Counted from the stretch's first letter, positions 30,767 to 39,428 are shown. The stretch is 43,535 nt of DNA from Flavobacteriales bacterium (GCA_023264155.1 JALQTD010000002.1:1-43535); one strand, 5' to 3'. A program made the numbers and translations. The notes: generated from the letters alone by a model not told the origin.

Positions 30767-30807
30767 AAGTGGGTTTTCACCTGCGCGGAGACGTGTTTTC
30801 CCACTTG
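30767..30807. other. Inverted repeat in the divergent intergenic region
   Basis: AAGTGGG and CCCACTT, seven bases each, face each other across 27 bases; TTTTCAC and GTGTTTT flank them inside. The 270-base region 30658-30926 holds this, the operator-like repeats and the right direct repeat, and no protein gene. No T run follows on either strand, so it is not an obvious terminator. Confidence 0.4.
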
Positions 30808-30926
30808 ATCAAATCCCCGCATTTCTAGGTGCTGGCTTCAGCGCGCTGAGTGCTGTTGGATGGTCACTAGGCTAAGGATTCCAGTGGGTTACAGGGGAGT
30901 TCCTGGATTTTTTCGAACTTAGATGA

Positions 30927-31511
30927 ATGATTCATGCCTTGCAATCCGACCAAATTGAGCGCGCCCGTGAGATTTTGGTTGGGGCGCTGAAAGATTCGTT
31001 GGGGGTTCATTGGGTGCTTCGCAACAAGAGCGAGGAGGGAAAAGTGATGGCGTTGGAGGTGCTGTTTTTTGAAGGGGCCGACAGGGAAGGGGTCTACCTC
31101 TCTGATGATGGAAATGGAGCGGTGGTGTTTTATGACATCAATGACCCGAGGTGGAGTTGGTCCAATGCACGCCGGAAGGCTCAGTTGGTAATGCGTTACA
31201 CAGGGCTTCGAAGCGTTTGGCGATTGTTGAAATACAGGAAGATGATCTCGTCCACGAGGCCTCAAGAAGCCCTGGTTGGATTCCTGGTTGGCACCGATCG
31301 CCTTGCGCGTGGATCCAAGGCCATCTTCGACATCCATGAGGGCATGCAGCAGTTGGCCAAATCGCGCAACCTGCCCATTTGCCTCGAAACCACACAGCCC
31401 CGGGTCCGGCGCCTTTACCAATATGCAGGCTATGAGGAATATGCTGTGAAAAGGCACCCTTATGTTGAACTGAACATCTACTTCTTCATCAAGCATCCCG
31501 AAGATGGCTGA
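30927..31511 (+). CDS. GNAT-fold acyltransferase-like protein
   Basis: A 194-residue cytoplasmic protein resembling GNAT enzymes of Bacteroidota that lie near lipid genes. The N-terminal part (LGVHWVLRNKSEEGKVMALEVLFFE) and the core strand ALVGFLVGTDRLARGSKA occupy the acetyl-CoA-binding position, where the usual Q/RxxGxG/A loop is changed to LARGSKA. The end strand ICLETTQPRVRRLYQYAGYE is typical of GNAT. Substrate and acyl donor are unknown. The stop overlaps the desaturase ATG by eight bases. By eye the sequence is richer in A and T than the housekeeping genes around the window. Confidence 0.75.
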   Translation: MIHALQSDQIERAREILVGALKDSLGVHWVLRNKSEEGKVMALEVLFFEGADREGVYLSDDGNGAVVFYDINDPRWSWSNARRKAQLVMRYTGLRSVWRLLKYRKMISSTRPQEALVGFLVGTDRLARGSKAIFDIHEGMQQLAKSRNLPICLETTQPRVRRLYQYAGYEEYAVKRHPYVELNIYFFIKHPEDG

Positions 31512-32610
31512 ATCCTTCACCCGCATCACATTTCCGCCTGAAAAGGACAACTTCTACGCCGAATTGCGGGAAGAAGTTTCCCGGTATTTCAAAGAATCAG
31601 GCTTCACTCCTTATGGCAACCGGGCAATGCACATCAAAGCAGCGGCCATGTTGCTGGTCTACTTCGGCTTGTATGCCAGCATGTTGCTCACGGCCTCGGC
31701 ATTTCATGAACTGCTCGTTTGGTATGCGCTGATTGGAGTGTGGGGGGTGTTCTTGGGTTTGAACGTGGGGCACGACGCCGCTCATTTTGCCCTGTTCAAA
31801 TCACGTCGATGGAACAAAGTATGCTTGCTTGTCTTCGATTTGCTTGGAACCAACTCATTCAATTGGAAGAACCGTCACGTTGGGGCCCACCACCTGTTTC
31901 CAAACATCATGGATTACGATTCCGACATACAACAGTCCGAGGTGGTGAAGATTTTCCCCAAGGACAAGCACCGGGTCATGCACAAAGTTCAGTGGGCCTA
32001 CATGCCTTTCGTGTACATGATTTACATCTTTCGCTGGGTCGTATACCGGGACTTCAAGGACATTTTTACACGGAGAATCGGAGGGTTCGACAACAGCAAT
32101 TATCCCGCCAAGGAAATTGTAAAAATGGTCCTCTTCAAATTCGGCTACTTTGGCTACATCGTGGTGGTGCCCAAAATGATCCTGGGCTTTTCATGGGGCC
32201 AGGTATTCGGGGCGTTCTTCCTCCTTACGGTCTTCGCAAGCCTGACCATTACCATGGTCCTGCTCTCCACGCACGTTGGTGAGCATGCCAATTTTCCCGA
32301 GCCCAATGCCGATGGGGTGATGCCTCACGCTTGGTCACGCCATCACATGATGACCGCCGGCGATTTTGCAACGGACAGCATGCTTGTGACCCATTTGTTT
32401 GGAGGGTTCAATCATCACGTCATCCATCACCTATTCCAACATATTTGCCACATCCATTACCCAGAACTGACAAAAATCCTGATCCGTGTTGCCTCATTGC
32501 ATGGGGTGGAATACCGTTCAGAGAAACACATGTTCTCTGCCATGTATTCCCATTTCAAGCTGTTGTACAACAACGGAAACAATGCAAATCCAGTACCGTT
32601 CGAGTCATGA
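31504..32610 (+). CDS. Membrane fatty-acid desaturase
   Basis: A 368-residue integral membrane di-iron desaturase. The three His boxes are HDAAH (about 89-93), HVGAHH (124-129) and HHVIHH (303-308). Membrane helices surround them (AAAMLLVYFGLYASMLLTAS; YALIGVWGVFLGLNV; VFGAFFLLTVFASLTITMVL). The plan fits the front-end/acyl-lipid desaturases (linoleoyl-CoA-like), but without a fused cytochrome b5. It introduces a double bond in an acyl chain; the position is not predictable. It overlaps GNAT by eight bases and the next desaturase by ATGA. Confidence 0.93.
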   Translation: MAESFTRITFPPEKDNFYAELREEVSRYFKESGFTPYGNRAMHIKAAAMLLVYFGLYASMLLTASAFHELLVWYALIGVWGVFLGLNVGHDAAHFALFKSRRWNKVCLLVFDLLGTNSFNWKNRHVGAHHLFPNIMDYDSDIQQSEVVKIFPKDKHRVMHKVQWAYMPFVYMIYIFRWVVYRDFKDIFTRRIGGFDNSNYPAKEIVKMVLFKFGYFGYIVVVPKMILGFSWGQVFGAFFLLTVFASLTITMVLLSTHVGEHANFPEPNADGVMPHAWSRHHMMTAGDFATDSMLVTHLFGGFNHHVIHHLFQHICHIHYPELTKILIRVASLHGVEYRSEKHMFSAMYSHFKLLYNNGNNANPVPFES

Positions 32611-33584
32611 GGCATGTTCCATCAGATTTGCTGCTGAAGACGGTTCCTTTTGCCAAGGAGCACGTCGCAACGAGCTGGCGGCACACCCTCGTAGCCTGGT
32701 TGTTGCTTATGGCGAGCATCACGGGCGTGGTGATGTTGCCGGCTTGGTGGATGAAGGTCATGTGCAGCGCAGGTGTAGCTGTATTGATGTCCCGCACATT
32801 CGTGATTTACCACGACTACGTGCACGGCGCCATCCTCAAGTCGAGCCGTTTGGCCAAGGTGTTGTTCGCGGTGTATGGCGTGTTTTGTTTGGCACCAATG
32901 ACGGTCTGGAAACGAACCCACGATTACCACCACCGCTACAATGGGAGGCTTTCCAAACCCAGCATTGGGACCTACCCAGTGTTCACAAAAAAGAGGTTTG
33001 AACGCGCATCCATGTCGGAGCGGAAGAGCTACCTGTTCGCTCGGCACCCCATCGTCATAGCAATGGGATATTGGTTCACTTTTCTACATGGGATGTGCAT
33101 TCAACCAGGTCTTGCGAGTCCCATGAAGCACTGGGATTCCTGCCTAGCAGTGGGGGGTCATGCGATGTACCTCGCGGGCATGTACATGGTCGCAGGGTGG
33201 GAGGTGACGATGCTTGCCATCGTGCTGCCCAACACGGCGGCTTTTGGGTTTGGAGCCTACCTGTTTTATGTACAGCACAACTTTCCTTCAGCCGTTTACG
33301 CCTGCGATGGAGAGTGGGCATACGAATCATCGGCGCTTCAATCCTCGAGCTTCTTGGACTTGAGTCCCTTTATGCACTGGGTTACGGCAAACATTGGCTA
33401 CCACCACATCCATCACCTCAATGCACGCATTCCCTTTTACAGGTTACCGGAGGCCCAAGCAGCGATCCCTGAATTGCAACAACCGCTGCGGACGAATTTG
33501 AAGTTGAAGGAGGTACGAAGGTGTTTTGCGCTGAAGCTTTGGGATGAGCAAAAAGGGCGCATGATTTCCTTAGCAGAAGGATAG
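32607..33584 (+). CDS. Second membrane fatty-acid desaturase
   Basis: A 325-residue di-iron desaturase distinct from its neighbour. The His boxes are HDYVH (about 68-72), HDYHH (104-108, in RTHDYHHRYNGR) and HHIHH (265-269, in GYHHIHHLNARIPFY), as in omega-type acyl-lipid desaturases. Membrane helices lie at about 28-60 and 155-220. The ATG at 32607 overlaps the preceding stop as ATGA; the longer frame from 32331 runs through the first desaturase gene and is not used. Two unlike desaturases in one operon suggest sequential double bonds in one lipid. Confidence 0.92.
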   Translation: MRHVPSDLLLKTVPFAKEHVATSWRHTLVAWLLLMASITGVVMLPAWWMKVMCSAGVAVLMSRTFVIYHDYVHGAILKSSRLAKVLFAVYGVFCLAPMTVWKRTHDYHHRYNGRLSKPSIGTYPVFTKKRFERASMSERKSYLFARHPIVIAMGYWFTFLHGMCIQPGLASPMKHWDSCLAVGGHAMYLAGMYMVAGWEVTMLAIVLPNTAAFGFGAYLFYVQHNFPSAVYACDGEWAYESSALQSSSFLDLSPFMHWVTANIGYHHIHHLNARIPFYRLPEAQAAIPELQQPLRTNLKLKEVRRCFALKLWDEQKGRMISLAEG

Positions 33585-33617
33585 GAGCAGCTCAGCCTGA
33601 TTTATCCCCCTGCTCCT
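33583..33617 (+). terminator. Weak stem-loop after the desaturase operon
   Basis: AGGAGCAG at the stop codon and CTGCTCCT can pair across 19 bases. No T run follows, so termination by this structure is uncertain. Confidence 0.3.
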
Positions 33618-33691
33618 GAAATGGGGCGATTAAGGTTGAAAATAGCGTGATTGTAGTGGCATTGTGCAAGCTCGTGCACAGCACTCGGACT

Positions 33692-33699
33692 TAACTTGC
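33692..33699 (+). promoter_or_regulatory. -7 element of the T9SS cargo operon
   Basis: TAACTTGC, about 14 bases before the ATG at 33714. The stretch 33618-33691 shows no other feature. Confidence 0.3.
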
Positions 33700-33713
33700 G
33701 CAGAACTGCAAGA

Positions 33714-34997
33714 ATGATGAATCAATTTTTCCGCCTCCTGACCTCTTTAGGTGCGTTGTTACCAATTTGCCTGACCGCCCAAACCACCTTGCCGATCGAC
33801 TTCGAGTCCGGTACGGTGGCAGCGGACTTCACCGATTTTGACGGGGCCACGGCAGACGTAGTTGCGAATCCGTACCCCGATGCCCTGAACGAAAGCCCAA
33901 CCGTGGGGCGCATCGTTCGGGAAGGAGGCCAAATCTGGGCGGGGTCCTACCTCGCGCTCGACGCCCCATTCGACTTTTCGGAGGAAAACGCCATCCGCAT
34001 GAAAATCTGGTCCCCCCGTTCGGGCGTCCGGATGAAGGTCAAACTCGAAAATGCAGAAGGACTCAGCACCGAAGTCGACCAATGGAACGTGACGAGCGGG
34101 GGATGGGAAACCATGACTTGGGATTTCGCCTTGGCCTTGCCCATGACGTTCGATCGCTTGCTGTTCATGTTCGACTTCGAAACCATCGGCGACGGCACCG
34201 ACGACTCCACGTTCTATTTCGATGACATCGAGCAAGTCGACCCCAGCGCCGGCCTCGCCCAAATCGACCTCCCCGTGACCTTCGAGGAGGAAGGCGTATT
34301 CTACGCAACCATGGACTTTTGGGGCAATGCATCGGAAGTGGTAGCAGACCCCGAGAACCCCGCGAACCAAGTCGTGCAGGTCACGAAAATGGAAACGGCG
34401 ATGACGTGGGCGGGCACCATCATCGGCACCCTCGAGGGATTCGCCACCCCGATTCCGTTTACAGAGACGGACCAAACCATCAGCATCCGCGTGCACACGC
34501 CCGCCGCCGGCACCCCCATCTTGCTCAAGGCCGAGATGTCGGGCAACCCGATCGCCACGGAAACCCTCCAGTTCTCGTCGCAAGCCGGCTGGGAGACCTT
34601 GCAATTCAACCTCGGCAACGAGATGCCCGGCACCGAGCCCCTGCAGGTCGGTTTCCCGTACGACTTGCTGGCCATCTTCTTCGGTTTCGGCGAGCCCGGA
34701 GTGGAAGGAGGGACGACCTATTATTTCGACGATGTGTACTTCGGCCAACAACCAGCTGTCAGTGTTGAAGCGCCCACTGCTGCGAATTGGACGTGCTACC
34801 CAAACCCACTGCGTGCCGGACAAATGCTGCAGCTAGATGGCCTGAATGAGGGAGAGCACGTGGCCATTTGGGACGCGGCTGGCCGCGAAGTGTGGTCGGG
34901 CGCCTACCAGGCGGCGGGCCTCGATATGACCTTAAAGGCAGGCGCTTACTTCGTGGTGGCGAACGGGCGGCGCGCTGAACGGTTGCTGGTGCAGTGA
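33714..34997 (+). CDS. Secreted beta-sandwich protein with T9SS type A tail
   Basis: A 427-residue protein with a signal peptide (MNQFFRLLTSLGALLPICLTAQ). Two similar beta-sandwich domains follow at about 25-180 and 185-345; each begins with the pattern LP(I/V)(D/T)FE and ends with a (F/Y)YFDD(I/V) motif, as in carbohydrate-binding jelly-roll modules. The last 75 residues are a type A sorting domain (NWTCYPNPLRAGQMLQL, WDAAGREVW, LKAGAYFVVANG). It is probably exported by T9SS and binds glycans; no catalytic domain is present. Starts at 33714 and 33717 are equivalent. The stop overlaps the next gene's GTG as GTGA. Confidence 0.87.
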   Translation: MMNQFFRLLTSLGALLPICLTAQTTLPIDFESGTVAADFTDFDGATADVVANPYPDALNESPTVGRIVREGGQIWAGSYLALDAPFDFSEENAIRMKIWSPRSGVRMKVKLENAEGLSTEVDQWNVTSGGWETMTWDFALALPMTFDRLLFMFDFETIGDGTDDSTFYFDDIEQVDPSAGLAQIDLPVTFEEEGVFYATMDFWGNASEVVADPENPANQVVQVTKMETAMTWAGTIIGTLEGFATPIPFTETDQTISIRVHTPAAGTPILLKAEMSGNPIATETLQFSSQAGWETLQFNLGNEMPGTEPLQVGFPYDLLAIFFGFGEPGVEGGTTYYFDDVYFGQQPAVSVEAPTAANWTCYPNPLRAGQMLQLDGLNEGEHVAIWDAAGREVWSGAYQAAGLDMTLKAGAYFVVANGRRAERLLVQ

Positions 34998-37513
34998 GGC
35001 GGCTCCTGCTCGGCGGTTGGGGAATCATGGGCATCGCTGCGGCGGTGGCACAATCGCCGTGCACGTTGGTGGGCGACGCCATGTCGCTTGGAGGAGATTG
35101 TTACCAAATCACGCCCGACGAAGAGTGGCAGCTTGGAGCGGTTTGGTTCAACGACCAACTCGACCTCAACGATCCGTTCACCATCCAAGTGGATGTGGAA
35201 CTCGGGAGCGTGGACGCGGCAGGTGCCGACGGCATTGCCTTTGTGATGCAATCGGTTGGACCGGCCGCTTTGGGCGATGCCGGAGGAGGGCTGGGGTTTG
35301 AGGGATTCAATCCGAGTTTTGGCGTGGAAATCGACACGTGGCAAAACACGGACATCGGCGATCCCGCGGTTGACCACGTGGCATTCCTCCGCGATGGCAT
35401 CAATTGGCACACGGCACCGTATTTCAATCTCGCCGGGCCTGTGGCCGCCCGCAGCGATGGCGCGAACATCGAAGACGGGCAATCCCACCGGTTCAAATTG
35501 GTGTGGGATCCTGCGGCGATGCTCCTCGAGTTTTACTTCGATTGCGAACTGCGCTTGACCCTCACCGAGGATTTGGTCGAGGAGATTTTTGGCGGCGACA
35601 GCATCGTTTGGTGGGGGTTCACCGGGTCCACGGGAGGCGGCAGCAACCTGCAATCCGCGTGCATCACGGCCTCGGCCATCGGTTTGGCGCCCGAATTCAA
35701 CGTCTGCCAGGGCGATTCGGCGCTGCTCGTTTTGGACATGGCGCAAGTGGGCACGGTGGAGTGGACCCCCGCTACCGGTTTGTCAGATCCGCTGTCTGCC
35801 GTGACCCATGCGGCTCCGGCGGTCTCTACGCTCTACACGGTGACGTGGACGGATGTCTGCGATGAGCAGCTGACGGACAGCACGTGGGTGGAAGTTGAGG
35901 CCATTCCCGCGCCGGATTTGCCGGATTCCGCGTGGTTCTGTCCGGGTGAGGAGGTGAATTTAACGGCTGCGGTTCCCAGTGGAGATGCGGTGGTCGAGTG
36001 GTCGGATGGCACGTTGACCGCGGATTGGTCGGGCACATTGGAGGGGTGGCAAGTGGTTGAAGTCCAAACCGCAGCAGGCTGTTCCGCCTCCGATTCCACT
36101 TGGACCGCACCGTTGCTCCCAGCCTCATTCGCATTCCCAAGCCTTCCTGCCCTGTGCACGGGCCAAGATTCGCTGCTCGCATGGCCCGCGGGAGGGGCCG
36201 ACTGGACCGTGAACGGGGTGTCCATGCCTGCGGGCTGGCTCGCCACCGTGGGCTCAGCCCAAATCGCCTTCACCGATGCCACCACGGGCTGCCCACTCGA
36301 CACCGTTTTCGAAGTGGAAGAAGTGGTCGTGCTACCGTCCGCACTGCCCGGGACGTTCGCTGCCTGCGAAGGGGAGTCCGTTACGTTGATGTTGGACTGC
36401 GATCCCGCTTCTGAAGTGATTTGGTCACCGGCCACGGGTTTGTCTTCGGACAATGTACCCCAGCCCATCGCCGGACCTGCGGCCACGACCACCTACGTGG
36501 CCACCGTATCGGACGTGTGCGGGCAAGTGACGGAATGGGCCACCACCGTGGAGGTCGTCGAGCTGCCCCTGCTCACCTTACCGGACTCCATCGCAGCGTG
36601 CGAAGGCGAGGCCGTGACCTTGTCCCTCGGGTCCTTGAGTGGAGCACCGATCGTGGAATGGTCCGACGGAACGTTGGGAGCAGATTGGACCGGGCAGGAA
36701 GGGGGCTGGCAGTCGGTAACGGTGGATTACTTACCGGGATGTTTCGCGGAGGACAGCACCTTCGTGGACCTGTTGGTTCCCGAAGTACCGACCTTCGAGG
36801 TGTCCCCGCTTTGTCCGGGGGCCATGGATTTTGTGGCTTTCCCAGCAGGTTGGGACCAATGGGGGGTTCCCGGCCTCGCCGAGGTCGGGGGCGGTTGGAA
36901 TGTTGTGGCGCCGGGCACCTTCACGGGCACCGCGGTCGAAGTGGCGACGGGTTGCCCGGTTCCGGTGTACGTGGAGGTTCCACAGGGTGTGCTTCCTGCG
37001 ATGAGCTTGCCGGAGGAGGCCTACTTGTGCGACGGGGACTTGCTGCATTTGCACACGGGAATCGCGGGGGAGGTGGTCTGGAGCGATGGGGAAGTGGGGA
37101 GCATCCGCGAGGTGACGGAAACGGGATGGTACATGGCGGAACACCTGTCGGCGTGCGGGGTGGTGCGCGATTCGACGGAGGTCATCGAAGCGGTGTGCGG
37201 GTGCCCCGTGTTCGTCCCGAGTGCGTTCACTCCGGACAGCGATGGCATGAACGAGGCGTGGCGGCCGGAGATGGACTGCGAACTGCTCGAGTACCACGTG
37301 CAGGTGTTCAACCGCTGGGGCGAACAGGTGTGGGATTCGCAGGTGCCGGGGGAATATTGGGTGGGGGGGAGCCGGAAGCCCGGGTCCACGGAGCCCGGGT
37401 CGGACTACTTTGTGCCCGATGGCTTGTACCGGTTTGTGTTGACGTACCGGGTGCCGTTTCGGCAGGCATCGAAGCGGTATCAGACGGCGGGGGATGTGTG
37501 GGTATTCCGTTGA
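34994..37513 (+). CDS. Secreted L-type lectin protein with gliding-type C-terminal domain
   Basis: 839 residues from a GTG overlapping the previous stop. A signal peptide (RRLLLGGWGIMGIAAAVAQ) is followed by an L-type lectin domain at about 25-230 (GADGIAFVMQ, GGGLGFEGFN, VEIDTWQN, VWWGFTGSTGG). Several Ig/PKD-like segments recur, with VCQGDSALLVLDM, ACEGESVTLMLDC and ACEGEAVTLSLGS motifs and paired E(V/W)SDGTL...W units. It ends in a CHU_C/type B T9SS domain from about 740 (FVPSAFTPDSDGMNEAWRPE, YHVQVFNRWGEQVWDS). It should be placed on the surface and bind carbohydrate. It is a paralogue of the protein truncated at 1-983. Confidence 0.92.
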   Translation: MRRLLLGGWGIMGIAAAVAQSPCTLVGDAMSLGGDCYQITPDEEWQLGAVWFNDQLDLNDPFTIQVDVELGSVDAAGADGIAFVMQSVGPAALGDAGGGLGFEGFNPSFGVEIDTWQNTDIGDPAVDHVAFLRDGINWHTAPYFNLAGPVAARSDGANIEDGQSHRFKLVWDPAAMLLEFYFDCELRLTLTEDLVEEIFGGDSIVWWGFTGSTGGGSNLQSACITASAIGLAPEFNVCQGDSALLVLDMAQVGTVEWTPATGLSDPLSAVTHAAPAVSTLYTVTWTDVCDEQLTDSTWVEVEAIPAPDLPDSAWFCPGEEVNLTAAVPSGDAVVEWSDGTLTADWSGTLEGWQVVEVQTAAGCSASDSTWTAPLLPASFAFPSLPALCTGQDSLLAWPAGGADWTVNGVSMPAGWLATVGSAQIAFTDATTGCPLDTVFEVEEVVVLPSALPGTFAACEGESVTLMLDCDPASEVIWSPATGLSSDNVPQPIAGPAATTTYVATVSDVCGQVTEWATTVEVVELPLLTLPDSIAACEGEAVTLSLGSLSGAPIVEWSDGTLGADWTGQEGGWQSVTVDYLPGCFAEDSTFVDLLVPEVPTFEVSPLCPGAMDFVAFPAGWDQWGVPGLAEVGGGWNVVAPGTFTGTAVEVATGCPVPVYVEVPQGVLPAMSLPEEAYLCDGDLLHLHTGIAGEVVWSDGEVGSIREVTETGWYMAEHLSACGVVRDSTEVIEAVCGCPVFVPSAFTPDSDGMNEAWRPEMDCELLEYHVQVFNRWGEQVWDSQVPGEYWVGGSRKPGSTEPGSDYFVPDGLYRFVLTYRVPFRQASKRYQTAGDVWVFR

Positions 37514-37536
37514 GCGGGGTTTGGCCTGAAAGCGAA

Positions 37537-37568
37537 AAGGCCCCTCACTGCAAGCAGCAAGGGGCCTT
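37537..37568 (-). terminator. Terminator hairpin between convergent operons
   Basis: AAGGCCCCT and AGGGGCCTT pair across 14 bases. On the minus strand a short TTTT run follows; on the plus strand TTCGG. It is best suited to the peroxiredoxin operon and may act both ways. Confidence 0.7.
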
Positions 37569-37576
37569 CGGATGCA

Positions 37577-37831
37577 TCACTTGTCGATTGAGCCGACCAC
37601 CCGCTGCATGAAGCCGTTCAACGCATCGCGCTGCGGCGTTCCCTGGCGGATTTCGGCCATCACCTCTTGCGCACCACTGATGTTCGAAACCAGCTCGCCG
37701 ATGACGTCCATTTCCTCATCGCTCAGCCCACGCGCTTCGGACACGCACAACAGCACTTCGACCGCTTCCTCGAGGTAATCCTCGTCGAACTGGCCCGATT
37801 CGATGATCTGCTTAATGATGGGTAACTTCAT
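37577..37831 (-). CDS. DUF6952 family protein
   Basis: An 84-residue helical protein matching DUF6952 (MKLPIIKQIIESGQFDEDYL, DEEMDVIGELVSNISGAQEV, QGTPQRDALNGFMQRVVGSI). This small family follows peroxiredoxin and thioredoxin genes in Flavobacteriia. The start MKLPI at 37831 lies 20 bases inside the thioredoxin gene; a longer frame from 37855 has no family support. The function is unknown, but its constant position suggests a peroxide or thiol-redox role. Confidence 0.86.
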   Translation of the reverse strand: MKLPIIKQIIESGQFDEDYLEEAVEVLLCVSEARGLSDEEMDVIGELVSNISGAQEVMAEIRQGTPQRDALNGFMQRVVGSIDK

Positions 37832-38123
37832 GGAGCACGTGTTCGATGACTTCAATTTTGTTGCCTTGGGATTGGCCGACCAATTGGCCGTTCACAAAGC
37901 CCGCAAACGTCGGCAAGTTGGTCACTTCGGCAAAGGCGCGCGTGCCCGGCAGTTTCTCGGCATCCACGTAAACGAAGAGCACGTCCTCGTGCTGCGCAGA
38001 GAGCTTTTTGAACTTCGGCTTGATGAGGCGGCAATTGCCGCACCACCCGGCTCCGTACTGGACCATCACTTTCGCGTTGTCACGCAAGACATCCCCCAGG
38101 GTGTCGGTTGTCAAATCCATCAT
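37812..38123 (-). CDS. Thioredoxin-family protein with CGNC motif
   Basis: A 103-residue thioredoxin fold with GAGWCGNCRLIKPKF (Cys 28 and 31) and TNLPTFAGFVNG as cis-proline region. It has no signal peptide. It lies four bases after the peroxiredoxin stop and overlaps DUF6952, so it is probably the reductant of that peroxiredoxin. The CGNC pair instead of CGPC may shift its redox potential. Confidence 0.92.
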   Translation of the reverse strand: MMDLTTDTLGDVLRDNAKVMVQYGAGWCGNCRLIKPKFKKLSAQHEDVLFVYVDAEKLPGTRAFAEVTNLPTFAGFVNGQLVGQSQGNKIEVIEHVLHEVTHH

Positions 38124-38127
38124 GGCT

Positions 38128-38763
38128 TCAGTGGTTGCTGAGGTAATCGGCCACCCCGTCGCGGGTAGCGTTCATGGCGTCTTTCCCTTCTTCCCAGTTC
38201 GCTGGGCACACTTCACCGTGTTGCTGAACGTGCGTGTAGGCATCCACCAGCCGCAGGTATTCGTCCACATTTCGGCCGAGCGGCATGTCGTTGACCGATT
38301 CATGGAACACCTTGCCGTCCTCGTTGATGAGGTAGGTGGCCCGGAAGGTCACGTTGTCGCCGTCAAGGGCCTCCTCGCTCGCGTCAAGGTGTTGGTAAGC
38401 ATCGTAGTCCAAAATATCCAACGCCGAAGCCAATTGGCGCGTCGAATCTGCAATCAGCGGGAAGGTCACGCCTTCAATTCCGCCGTTATCCTTCGCCGTG
38501 TTCAGCCAAGCAAAGTGCACTTCAGCGGTGTCGCACGAAGCACCGACCACCAAGGTGTTTTTCGCCTTGAACTGCTCCAATTTCTCCTGGAAGGCATGGA
38601 TCTCGGTCGGACATACAAACGTAAAATCCTTCGGGTACCAAAACACCAACACCTTCTTGCCCTCCTTGCGGGCGAGTTCGAACAAGTTGATGGAGTAAGT
38701 GTCGCCCATCTCGTCGATGGCGTTCACTGCGAGGTTAGGGAAGTTCCGTCCTACGTAGCTCAT
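38128..38763 (-). CDS. 2-Cys peroxiredoxin (AhpC/Prx1 type)
   Basis: A 211-residue peroxidase that reduces hydrogen peroxide and organic peroxides. The peroxidatic Cys is 51 in KDFTFVCPTE, and the resolving Cys is 186 in HGEVCPANW; the conserved RATYLINEDGKV is present. It has no signal peptide. The frame continues to 38874, but MSYVGRNFPNL at 38763 is the normal start. A weak GAACTTTG element lies about 37 bases upstream. It is first in the operon with the CGNC thioredoxin and DUF6952. Confidence 0.95.
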   Translation of the reverse strand: MSYVGRNFPNLAVNAIDEMGDTYSINLFELARKEGKKVLVFWYPKDFTFVCPTEIHAFQEKLEQFKAKNTLVVGASCDTAEVHFAWLNTAKDNGGIEGVTFPLIADSTRQLASALDILDYDAYQHLDASEEALDGDNVTFRATYLINEDGKVFHESVNDMPLGRNVDEYLRLVDAYTHVQQHGEVCPANWEEGKDAMNATRDGVADYLSNH

Positions 38764-38889
38764 GGTTGTGGGTTGTGATGTTGCGCCGAATTGGCTGCAC
38801 AAAGTTCCGAACTTTCTTGTGACGCCGCTTCGGCCTTTGAATTGATATTCGCAATGAGGTATAGCCGAAGTCAATGCCTGCCTTCCGCC

Positions 38890-38897
38890 TACCTTTA
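38890..38897 (+). promoter_or_regulatory. -7 element of the membrane thioredoxin gene
   Basis: TACCTTTA, about 18 bases before the ATG at 38916. It differs from the consensus in the last base. Confidence 0.35.
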
Positions 38898-38915
38898 CAG
38901 GCCAAATCCCGTACC

Positions 38916-39359
38916 ATGCCCCAGCCCAAATCCCTCCTCGAACGCTTGCACCAGGCCTTCTGGCTGCTCTTCCTCGTCGGGTCCCTCGGCTACGCGTGGT
39001 ATGCGTTCTACGCCCCGTCGAACGACATCGCGTGGAACCCGGATTTCGAAGCGGCTTCAGCAGCGTCCCGAGCTGGGCAGAAGCCCATGCTGGTGTTCGT
39101 CACCGCCACGTGGTGCTCCCCCTGCCGGATCATGAAGCGAGAGGTTTGGGCGGACGACGAGGTCAAGCAGTGGGTAGAGGACCGATTTTTCCCGGTGCTC
39201 CTCGACGCCGATGCACCTGACGCCGCGCCCGTGTTGCAACGCTACGGCATTCAAGGCACCCCATGCACCCTTGTCATCAACGGCGAGGGCGAGGTGCTGG
39301 ACTACCGCTTTGGCGCGGTCAGCAAGCCCGATTTCCTGGCGTGGACGGGCCGCTTTTGA
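38916..39359 (+). CDS. Membrane-anchored thioredoxin-like protein
   Basis: A 147-residue protein with a short cytoplasmic start, one membrane helix (AFWLLFLVGSLGYAWYAFYA, about 14-33) and a thioredoxin-like domain on the outer side. MLVFVTATWCSPCRIMKREVW holds the CSPC pair, followed by GIQGTPCTLVINGEGEV with the cis-proline. It probably exchanges thiols in periplasmic proteins, in the manner of DsbD-gamma or thioredoxin_7 proteins. The ATG at 38916 is preferred over an upstream one at 38874 because the TACCTTTA element lies between them. Confidence 0.87.
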   Translation: MPQPKSLLERLHQAFWLLFLVGSLGYAWYAFYAPSNDIAWNPDFEAASAASRAGQKPMLVFVTATWCSPCRIMKREVWADDEVKQWVEDRFFPVLLDADAPDAAPVLQRYGIQGTPCTLVINGEGEVLDYRFGAVSKPDFLAWTGRF

Positions 39360-39420
39360 AGGGACCGAAAAGAATTCCCAAAAATCCAACACCAAGCGCA
39401 CCCAGTGCACTTGCCGCTTG

Positions 39421-39428
39421 TAGTTTTG
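39421..39428 (+). promoter_or_regulatory. -7 element of the metal-uptake-like operon
   Basis: TAGTTTTG, a full consensus match, ends seven bases before the ATG at 39436. No zinc-regulator box was recognised. Confidence 0.5.

Noticed and set aside
30689-30814. Repeats as replication iterons of a plasmid origin
   Set aside because: There is no Rep gene, only two tandem units, and the location at an araC promoter explains them better.
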